From: an uncultured Collinsella sp.
GTDB lineage: Bacteria > Actinomycetota > Coriobacteriia > Coriobacteriales > Coriobacteriaceae
Reading direction: 5' to 3'
Assembly: GCA_958443615.1 (NCBI GenBank)
Contig: CAUCLI010000030.1
Location: 1 to 8,284 of the forward strand
DNA length: 8,284 nucleotides
A program made the translations under genes and the position numbers. Under the pieces are notes generated by a model, which did not search any database, was not told where the DNA came from, and saw only the letters and a list, made by a program, of their open reading frames with translations. This document shows positions 1-4,759 of this stretch, one piece after another. How positions within the stretch are numbered: position 1 is the stretch's first letter; every line of letters begins with the position of its first letter.

Positions 1-167
1 GCAGGGCGTGCGGCATCGATGGCACCCGTCTCCTTGAGTCGGGCGACCTCGGCAGGAAGGCCCACGTCGAGATAGCGGTAATCGCCGTTGCGAGCGGGGC
101 CCGACGCGCCCACGGGCGCCACCCGAACTGCATCGCGTCCCTCCGGACTCGACATCTTGATAGCCAT
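1..167 (-). CDS. Unidentified protein, N-terminal 55 codons only (runs off the left edge)
   Basis: An open frame begins at ATG 167 and runs out of the window without a stop. The peptide begins MAIKMSSPEGRDAVRV and continues through a GDYRYLDVGLPAEVARLKETG stretch in two parts: a polar, probably flexible first 27 residues, then a short amphipathic helical segment. The ATG is preceded by GGAGGG (minus strand, 171-176). The spacing is only 3 bases, so the in-frame ATG at 155 is a possible alternative start. The gene lies downstream of the fba terminator and has its own candidate -10 box at 230-235, so it is probably a separate transcription unit. No signal peptide or transmembrane segment is visible in the part present. 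I do not recognise the family from this fragment and assign no function. Confidence 0.6.
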   Translation of the reverse strand, partial: MAIKMSSPEGRDAVRVAPVGASGPARNGDYRYLDVGLPAEVARLKETGAIDAARP

Positions 168-170
168 GTG

Positions 171-176
171 CCCTCC
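171..176 (-). promoter_or_regulatory. Ribosome binding site of the left-edge gene
   Basis: The minus strand reads GGAGGG, then CAC, then ATG at 167. It is a strong match to the anti-Shine-Dalgarno sequence but unusually close to the start codon. It is the main reason for calling the left-edge frame a real gene despite truncation. Confidence 0.6.
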
Positions 177-187
177 GCTCTTCCAAC

Positions 188-210
188 GCCGGGCTCGCGT
201 GGGGCCCGGC
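188..210 (-). other. GC-rich hairpin in the 5' leader of the left-edge gene
   Basis: GCCGGGC at 188-194 pairs perfectly with GCCCGGC at 204-210 around a 9-base loop. The hairpin lies between the candidate -10 box (230-235) and the Shine-Dalgarno sequence (171-176), so it would form in the transcript leader. No T-run follows it on the minus strand, so it is not a convincing terminator. It could stabilise the transcript or be incidental in GC-rich DNA. Confidence 0.35.
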
Positions 211-229
211 TCATCGCATCTCACCCAGC

Positions 230-235
230 ACTATA
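230..235 (-). promoter_or_regulatory. Candidate -10 box of the left-edge gene
   Basis: The minus strand reads TATAGT, 5 of 6 to TATAAT, preceded by GTG. The recJ-helicase gene has a very similar GTG-TATACT (8148-8153). A TTGACG lies further upstream (260-265), but the 24-base gap is too long for a normal -35/-10 pair, and no good -35 is seen at 16-18 bases. The predicted transcript would have a leader of about 55-60 bases. Confidence 0.4.
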
Positions 236-289
236 CACAGCTCCCCGATGGCCCGCGACCGTCAACGGCGCTGAAATGCGAGGAGGGCC

Positions 290-327
290 AAAAGAAGGGC
301 CGCCACGCGTGCGCGCGACGGCCCTTC
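290..327 (-). terminator. Rho-independent terminator of fba
   Basis: A perfect 9-base-pair stem is formed by GAAGGGCCG (294-302) and CGGCCCTTC (319-327) around a 16-base loop. On the minus strand it is followed at once by TTTT (293-290). It begins 33 bases after the fba stop codon and points in the same direction, so it should end the fba transcript before the left-edge gene. Confidence 0.8.
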
Positions 328-360
328 GGGGCGCCTTCAATCGGCAAGAGGCAAACGGGC

Positions 361-1227
361 TTACGCCTTGTTGACGGAACCGAACTCCTCCATGAGCTCC
401 TTGGTGCGGGCGACGATGGCCTCGCGACCGGGCTTGAGGACCTTGCGCGGGTCGAAGCCCTTGCCCTCGAGGTCCTTGCCGGCCTCGATGTACTCGCGGG
501 TGGCCGCGGCGAAGACGAGCTGCAGGTCGGTGTTCACGTTGATCTTGGAAACGCCGAGGGAGATGGCCTTCTGGATCTGGTCCACCGGGATGCCGGTGCC
601 GCCGTGGAGAACCAGCGGCAGGTCGCCCACGGCCTCCTTGATGGCGGCCAGGGCGTCGAAGGACAGGCCGGCCCAATCCTCGGGGTACACGCCGTGGATG
701 TTGCCGATGCCGCAGGCGAGGAAGTCCACGCCTAGCGCGGCGATCTGCTTGCACTGCTCGGGGTCGGCGATCTCGCCCTGGCCCACGATGCCGTCCTCGA
801 CGCCGCCGATGCCGCCGACCTCGGCCTCGACGGAGATGCCCTTCTCGTGGGCGATCTTCACGATCTCGGCGGTGCGGTCGAGGTTGATCTGGAAGGTCTC
901 CTCATGGGAGCCGTCGTACATGACGGAGGTGAAGCCGGCCTCGATGCACTCAAGGCAGTTCTCATAGGTGCCGTGATCGAGGTGCAGGGCGACCGGGACG
1001 GTCACGCCGGTGGCCTCGACGGCGGCCTTCACCATGTCGGCGCAGACCTTGAAGCCGCCCATCCACTTGGCGGCGCCGGCGGAGCACTGGATGATCAGCG
1101 GGGACTTGGCCTCCTCGGCGGCCTGGAGGACGGCGAGCGTCCACTCCAGGTTGTTGGTGTTGAACGCGCCGAGGGCGTAGTGGCCGGCCTCGGCGTCCTT
1201 CAGCATCTGAGCTGCATTGACGAGCAT
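361..1227 (-). CDS. fba: Class II (metal-dependent) fructose-bisphosphate aldolase
   Basis: Cytosolic glycolytic and gluconeogenic enzyme that reversibly splits fructose 1,6-bisphosphate into dihydroxyacetone phosphate and glyceraldehyde 3-phosphate using a bound divalent metal. The 288-residue length is normal for the short class II form (about 285-290). Visible family marks are HLDHG at residues 82-86 (Asp84 catalytic, His85 metal ligand by analogy), SVMYDGSH at 101-108, VEAEVGG at 133-139, GNIHGVY at 175-181 (His178 metal ligand), LVLHGGTGIP at 205-214 (His208 metal ligand) and KINVNTDLQ at 228-236. I chose ATG 1227 because GGAGGT (1233-1238) sits 5 bases upstream. An in-frame ATG at 1248 lacks such a site. 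The gene has its own promoter and operator and is closed by the terminator at 290-327, so it is probably monocistronic. Tagatose-bisphosphate aldolase (GatY/KbaY) is the nearest alternative. The GNIHGVYPEDWAG and HGGTGIP motifs favour the fructose enzyme. Confidence 0.95.
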   Translation of the reverse strand: MLVNAAQMLKDAEAGHYALGAFNTNNLEWTLAVLQAAEEAKSPLIIQCSAGAAKWMGGFKVCADMVKAAVEATGVTVPVALHLDHGTYENCLECIEAGFTSVMYDGSHEETFQINLDRTAEIVKIAHEKGISVEAEVGGIGGVEDGIVGQGEIADPEQCKQIAALGVDFLACGIGNIHGVYPEDWAGLSFDALAAIKEAVGDLPLVLHGGTGIPVDQIQKAISLGVSKINVNTDLQLVFAAATREYIEAGKDLEGKGFDPRKVLKPGREAIVARTKELMEEFGSVNKA

Positions 1228-1232
1228 ATTGG

Positions 1233-1238
1233 ACCTCC
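1233..1238 (-). promoter_or_regulatory. Ribosome binding site of fba
   Basis: The minus strand reads GGAGGT with a 5-base spacer to ATG 1227. This decides the start codon in favour of 1227 over the upstream in-frame ATG at 1248, which has no purine-rich site ahead of it. Confidence 0.75.
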
Positions 1239-1258
1239 CATTGTCCATACTCTGAACG

Positions 1259-1270
1259 GTAAACGTTTAC
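1259..1270 (-). promoter_or_regulatory. Perfect palindromic operator (LacI-family / cre-like) at the fba start site
   Basis: GTAAACGTTTAC is a perfect 12-base palindrome with the central CG step typical of LacI-family operators. With flanks, the minus strand reads TGTAAACGTTTACC, close to the catabolite-responsive-element pattern TGNAANCGNTTNCA except for the final base. It abuts the -10 hexamer (1271-1276), so the predicted transcription start falls inside it and bound repressor would block initiation. The regulator is not in this window. A CcpA-like or sugar-specific LacI-family protein is an inference. Confidence 0.75.
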
Positions 1271-1297
1271 ATTCTACCACGCGAGCGGATTCCTCAA
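1271..1297 (-). promoter_or_regulatory. Probable fba promoter (-35/-10)
   Basis: On the minus strand TTGAGG (1292-1297) is followed after 15 bases by TAGAAT (1271-1276). The -10 box matches 5 of 6 consensus bases and the -35 matches 4 of 6. The 15-base spacer is short, so the -35 assignment is tentative. The start would lie near 1264, giving a leader of about 37 bases that contains half of the operator. It lies in the 119-base gap between the MBL gene and fba; no intrinsic terminator for the MBL gene is visible in that gap. Confidence 0.55.
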
Positions 1298-1346
1298 CAC
1301 ATGCGGCAGCCGCGCTCCGAGATGGAAATATCAAGGAAACGACGGC

Positions 1347-2045
1347 TTACTTGTAATGGCGCAGCCCCCGGCGCATGAAAAGGTTGCTTTCGAGCTCGTC
1401 GCCGATGGTGGTCGTGTCGTTGTGCCCGATCAGGCACAGGGTGTCCGCGGGCAGGAGCGCCCCCATCTTGCCGAGTGAATCGATGACCTCCTTCTCGCTG
1501 CCGCCCGCGAGATCCGTGCGACCATGCGCCCCGGGGAACAGGGTATCGCCCACGAAGGCGACATCGCCGGTGTCCGCCGCGCAGAAGAGCACGATACCGC
1601 CAGGCGTGTGGCCGGGTGTCGCCATGATCTGCAGGGTCACATCGCCGAAGGAAACGATGTCGCCCTCGTTGAGCAGACGGTCGGGCGCGGGCGGCAGCTC
1701 GTGGTCGAAGCCCCACATCTCGCGCATGTCCGCGATGGCGCGCTCCATGATCGCGGCATCCGCCTCAGAGATGAGGAACGGGACGCCCTCGCCGAGTACG
1801 CGGCGCAAGCCGGCGACGCCGCCGATGTGATCGGCGTGCCCGTGCGTGCAGATGATGGCGCTCACGCGGGCGCCCGGGCAGCGCTCGGCGAACGTCTCGG
1901 CGAGCCTCTCGCCCTCCCAGGCGGGGTCGATGATCACGGCCTCGTCCCCACTCACCGCGAAATACGTGTTGGTCTGGATGGGACCGTTCGTCACGCAGTG
2001 GATGGCGAGGCTCCCCTTCCTGTCCATATCAAACGTCATGCCCAT
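1347..2045 (-). CDS. Metallo-beta-lactamase-fold hydrolase, glyoxalase II-like
   Basis: Predicted cytosolic 232-residue metallo-hydrolase with a dinuclear metal site. The signature THGHADH occupies residues 67-73 (His68, His70, Asp72, His73). Further metal ligands are His146 in TPGHTPGG (143-150), Asp167 in FVGDTLF (164-170) and His208 in IGHND (206-210). The GRTDLAGGS segment (176-184) and the TTTIGDELESNLF segment (211-223) are typical of the small glyoxalase II-like subfamily related to YcbL/YqgX. Residues after His208 read ND where many relatives have GP. ATG 2045 has a GGGAG about 7 bases upstream. ATG 2039 is a possible alternative. The substrate is not predictable: glyoxalase II acts on hydroxyacylglutathione, but Actinomycetota generally lack glutathione, so another thioester or phosphate substrate is possible. 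An MBL gene a little after relA is a recurrent arrangement in Gram-positive genomes as I recall it. Confidence 0.9.
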   Translation of the reverse strand: MGMTFDMDRKGSLAIHCVTNGPIQTNTYFAVSGDEAVIIDPAWEGERLAETFAERCPGARVSAIICTHGHADHIGGVAGLRRVLGEGVPFLISEADAAIMERAIADMREMWGFDHELPPAPDRLLNEGDIVSFGDVTLQIMATPGHTPGGIVLFCAADTGDVAFVGDTLFPGAHGRTDLAGGSEKEVIDSLGKMGALLPADTLCLIGHNDTTTIGDELESNLFMRRGLRHYK

Positions 2046-2084
2046 AACGCGCTCCCGCTCTTATTCAATACTCAGCAGAGCTCA

Positions 2085-2090
2085 ATTTTA
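2085..2090 (-). promoter_or_regulatory. Weak candidate -10 box of the MBL gene
   Basis: The minus strand reads TAAAAT, 5 of 6 to consensus, about 40 bases ahead of ATG 2045 in a locally AT-richer stretch. The place where a -35 would sit falls in the first 20-21-base repeat unit and shows no TTGACA-like match. The MBL gene may instead be read through from rel. Confidence 0.25.
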
Positions 2091-2102
2091 CCCACGGCAA
2101 CC

Positions 2103-2185
2103 CCGAGATTGCCCATGCCACTCGGGGATTGCCTATGTCTACTCGGAGATTGCCTACTGCCGGTCGGGGATTGCCTATGGAAACC
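2103..2185. repeat. Tandem array of four 20-21-base units with a GATTGCC core
   Basis: Units are 2103-2122, 2123-2143, 2144-2164 and 2165-2185, of lengths 20, 21, 21 and 21. GATTGCC starts at the fifth base of every unit (2107, 2127, 2148, 2169) and is preceded by CGRG or a close variant. Three of the four cores continue as CCTA. The second half of each unit is poorly conserved. The 21-base period is two helical turns, so the cores face the same side of the DNA. No spacers are present. Confidence 0.8.
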
Positions 2186-2228
2186 TGCCGTTCGGACCGC
2201 TCAAACGGCAGGTATCCATAGGCAATCC
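2168..2228. repeat. 61-base palindrome (25-base arms, one mismatch)
   Basis: The left arm 2168-2192 and right arm 2204-2228 are reverse complements at 24 of 25 positions, around an 11-base loop (2193-2203). The mismatch pairs 2182 with 2214. The left arm contains the GATTGCC core of the fourth tandem unit and the right arm carries its inverted copy, GGCAATCC. No T-run follows on either strand, so this is not a standard terminator. A transcript from rel into the MBL gene would contain this very stable hairpin. Confidence 0.9.
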
Positions 2229-2229
2229 A

Positions 2230-2271
2230 TCGCTTCGCATGCCTTTCAACTCGCTTCGCATGCCTTTCAAC
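2230..2271. repeat. Perfect 21-base tandem duplication
   Basis: Positions 2230-2250 and 2251-2271 are identical at all 21 bases. The unit begins TCGCTTCGCATGCC and contains the palindrome GCATGC. A partial third unit ends after one base (T2272). Identity of both copies points to a recent slippage event or to selection. It lies one base right of the palindrome and has the same 21-base period as the array on the other side. Confidence 0.9.
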
Positions 2272-2279
2272 TGCAGCCG

Positions 2280-2362
2280 GCATGTCGCACTTTACACCTG
2301 TCCCCAATTGCGCCTGTCTCCCGATGTGCCTGTCCCCATTTGAGACGGTCACCCATTTGAGA
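2280..2362. repeat. Degenerate array of five 16-18-base units (GGGGACAGG type)
   Basis: Units are 2280-2295, 2296-2311, 2312-2327, 2328-2345 and 2346-2362. The best-conserved core on the plus strand is CCTGTCCCC (2297-2305, 2329-2337; CCTGTCTCC at 2313-2321), or GGGGACAGG on the minus strand. The last two units share CCCATTTGAGA exactly (2335-2345 and 2352-2362). From memory, short repeats with a GGGGACAGG core occur in intergenic DNA of many bacteria, sometimes beside REP-associated Y1 transposases. None is present here. Confidence 0.7.
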
Positions 2363-2365
2363 GGT

Positions 2366-4759
2366 TCAGCGGCGGCGCTTCATGGTCTTGCTGCCCTCGC
2401 CCGGCATGAGGCGACGGGCGTCGTAGACGCTCTCGACGGCGCCGATCGCGCCGAGGAGCGGGTCGAGGCGGCTCGCGTCGGAAATCTCGATGAGGAAGCG
2501 CAGGGTCGCGATCCCCTCGCGGTTGGTGGACGTGGCGGCGGAGAGGATGTTGCCGCCGGCGTCGCCGATCGCGATGGTGACGTCCTTGAGCAGGCCCATG
2601 CGGTCGATGCACTCGACCACGACCTCCACCTGGAAGAGGGCGTCGGCACCGGTATCCCAGCTCACGCCGATCATTCGCTCGGGGTGCTCCATGAGGCCCT
2701 TGACGTTGGGGCAGGTCGCGCGATGGACCGACACGCCACGGCCGCGGGTGATGAACCCCACGATGTCGTCGCCCGTGACGGGGTTGCAGCAGTGCGCGAG
2801 GCGCACGAGCATGCTGTCGCCGTCGGCCCCCTCGACGAGCACGCCGGAATTGCCCTTGGCGCGCTTGCCCTTGGCGTTTCCGCCCGTGCGCGGCGGCTGG
2901 TGCACCACACTCGCGATGGCCTCCGCCTTGGCGGTGGAGGGGTCCTGCGGCCTGGGGTCGAGAATCGCCTGGACCTTGTTGCCCACGGCGCGGGGCTGGA
3001 CCTTGCCGGCGCCCACGGCGGCGAACAGATGCTCGAGGCTCTTGTAGTTGAGGTCGCCGGCGACCGCGTTCAACGCGCGGGTGGAACGAGGAGTGGAGAT
3101 GCCGTACCCGCGCTTGCGCAGGTCGCGGGAGAGCATCTCGCGACCCGCGGCGGCGTCCTCGTCCTTGGTGGCGGCCGCGAAGTAGCGGCGGATCTTGGAC
3201 TTGGCGCTCGGCGTCTTGACGATGTTCAGCCAGTCGCGCGAGGGCTTGGCGTTCTTGTTGGTGAGGATCTCCACGCGGTCGCCCATCGACAGCTCATGGG
3301 TGAGCGGGGCAACGGCGCCGTTGACGATGGCTCCCACGCAGTGGTTGCCCACCTCGGTATGGACGGCGTAGGCGAAATCGAGCGGAGTGGATCCCACGCG
3401 GAGGTTCATCACCTTGCCCTTGGGCGTGAAGACGTAGATCTCCTGGTCGTACAGCTCGACCTTGAGGGAATGCAGGAACTCCTTGGGGTCCTCTATCTCG
3501 TCGCTCGCGGCCCAGTCGAGGCTGCGCTTGAAGGCGTTGATCTGGTCGTCCAGGCTCTGGGCGCCGGCGTCCTTGGTGGCGCTCGACCCGCCGGAGCGCT
3601 TGTACAGCCAATGGGCGGCGATGCCGTACTCGGCCTGCTCGTGCATCTCGTACGTGCGGATCTGGATCTCGAGCGGGCGCGCCGTGGGGCCGATGACCGT
3701 CGTGTGCAGGCTCTGGTAGTTGTTCGCCTTGGGCATGTTGATGTAATCCTTGAAGCGCCCCGGCACGGGCGTCCACAGGGAGTGCGCGGCGCCGAGCGTG
3801 GAGTAGCAATCGACGACGCTCTTGGTGATGACGCGCAGGGCAACCAGGTCGTAGATCTCGGAGAACTCCTTGCCCTTGCGCTTCATCTTCTGGTAAATGG
3901 ACCAGTAGTGCTTGGAGCGGCCGGTGATCTGGTAACCGTCGATCCCGGCGCGCTTGAGCTCGTCGTCGAGCGCCTTGATGGTCTCGGCGAGGAAGCGCTC
4001 GCGGGCCTCGCGGCTCTCGCTCACCATACGGGCGATGCGCTGGTACGCCTCGGGCTCGAGGTAGAAGAACGACAGGTCCTCGAGCTCCCACTTGATGGAA
4101 CTCATGCCCAGGCGGTCGGCGAGCGGCGCGTAGACGTCCATGGTCTCGCGCGCCTTGAACAGACGACGGTCGGCCGGCAGCGCGGCGAGGGTCCGCATGT
4201 TGTGCAGGCGGTCGGCGAGCTTGACGATGACCACGCGGATGTCGCGGCTCATGGCGAGGAACATCTTGCGCAGGTTGAGGGCCTGCTTGCCGTCCATGGT
4301 GTCCACATCGATGTTGGTGAGCTTGGTCACGCCGTCCACAAGGTCGGCGACGGTCGACCCGAAGTAGGTGCTCACCTCGGCGAGCGAGGTGGTGGTGTCC
4401 TCGACCGTGTCATGCAGGAGCGCCGCGCAGACCACGTCGCAGTCCATCTTGAGCTCCGCGAGGATGATCGCGACCTCGACGGGATGGTTGATGTAGGCCT
4501 CGCCGCTGCGGCGCTTCTGCGCGCAATGCTTCTCGGCGGCGAAGCAATAGGCCCGCTCGACGAGGTCGCGGTCCTCCTCGCCCATGTACTTGCCCGCGAG
4601 GCTCGCGAGGCGGTCGAAGTTGTCCGCTTGGAACTCGCTCGGCAAATCGTCCGCATGCGCGTAATGGACCATCTCATCGCTGGGGCGCAACTGATCGGAG
4701 GCCGACTTCCATTCGGCCGACTTGTCCGACCGGATCCCATTGGCCGTCTGCTTATCCAT
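2366..4759 (-). CDS. relA: Bifunctional (p)ppGpp synthetase/hydrolase, Rel/SpoT family
   Basis: Cytosolic stringent-response enzyme that makes (p)ppGpp from ATP and GTP/GDP on amino-acid starvation and degrades it otherwise. At 797 residues it is full length for a long RSH protein. The N-terminal HD hydrolase domain (about 65-200) keeps His78, His92 and the LLHDTVED motif at 114-121 (His116-Asp117), so hydrolase activity is expected. The synthetase domain (about 265-385) has GRSKHYWSIYQKMKRKG at 280-296, RFKDYINMPKANNYQSLHTT at 335-354 and EIQIRT at 364-369. A TGS domain follows (about 437-500). A conserved-cysteine/zinc-finger region carries HCCNPVTGDDIVGF at 656-669 with His679 and Cys683, and a C-terminal ACT domain spans about 706-780. 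I chose ATG 4759: GTG 4768 abuts the purine run, whereas ATG 4759 has a G-rich site 8 bases upstream and overlaps the recJ-helicase stop as ATGGATAA. The two genes should be translationally coupled. Named rel or relA; it is functionally a Rel. Confidence 0.96.
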   Translation of the reverse strand: MDKQTANGIRSDKSAEWKSASDQLRPSDEMVHYAHADDLPSEFQADNFDRLASLAGKYMGEEDRDLVERAYCFAAEKHCAQKRRSGEAYINHPVEVAIILAELKMDCDVVCAALLHDTVEDTTTSLAEVSTYFGSTVADLVDGVTKLTNIDVDTMDGKQALNLRKMFLAMSRDIRVVIVKLADRLHNMRTLAALPADRRLFKARETMDVYAPLADRLGMSSIKWELEDLSFFYLEPEAYQRIARMVSESREARERFLAETIKALDDELKRAGIDGYQITGRSKHYWSIYQKMKRKGKEFSEIYDLVALRVITKSVVDCYSTLGAAHSLWTPVPGRFKDYINMPKANNYQSLHTTVIGPTARPLEIQIRTYEMHEQAEYGIAAHWLYKRSGGSSATKDAGAQSLDDQINAFKRSLDWAASDEIEDPKEFLHSLKVELYDQEIYVFTPKGKVMNLRVGSTPLDFAYAVHTEVGNHCVGAIVNGAVAPLTHELSMGDRVEILTNKNAKPSRDWLNIVKTPSAKSKIRRYFAAATKDEDAAAGREMLSRDLRKRGYGISTPRSTRALNAVAGDLNYKSLEHLFAAVGAGKVQPRAVGNKVQAILDPRPQDPSTAKAEAIASVVHQPPRTGGNAKGKRAKGNSGVLVEGADGDSMLVRLAHCCNPVTGDDIVGFITRGRGVSVHRATCPNVKGLMEHPERMIGVSWDTGADALFQVEVVVECIDRMGLLKDVTIAIGDAGGNILSAATSTNREGIATLRFLIEISDASRLDPLLGAIGAVESVYDARRLMPGEGSKTMKRRR

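Larger units (their letters stand above)
2096..2362. repeat. Compound repeat island between rel and the MBL gene
   Basis: Almost the entire 320-base gap between the two genes is repetitive. In plus-strand order it holds four 20-21-base units (2103-2185), a 61-base near-perfect palindrome whose left arm starts in the fourth unit (2168-2228), a perfect 21-base tandem duplication (2230-2271) and five degenerate 16-18-base units (2280-2362). The island ends 3 bases before the rel stop codon. I see no protein gene in it, although frames stay open on both strands. It resembles an accretion of REP/MITE-like intergenic elements and contains no transposase. Confidence 0.8.

Noticed and set aside
88..735. 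Plus-strand frames over fba and the left leader
   Set aside because: They are shadows of fba and its flanks, with no Shine-Dalgarno sequence and no recognisable motif.
1225..1248. Upstream fba start at ATG 1248
   Set aside because: There is no purine-rich site before it, whereas ATG 1227 has GGAGGT at 5 bases and gives the usual aldolase N-terminus.
2168..2228. Rho-independent terminator of rel
   Set aside because: The stem is very strong, but no T-run follows it on either strand and the arms are far longer than usual for a terminator.
2103..2271. CRISPR array
   Set aside because: The units abut without spacers, the cores are only about 7-10 bases, one block is a palindrome and no cas gene is present.
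2065..2352. A 95-codon minus-strand frame from GTG 2352 through the repeat island
   Set aside because: It has no Shine-Dalgarno sequence, and its product consists of translated repeats. The openness is explained by the mostly 21-base periodicity. It is kept only as an observation about the repeats.
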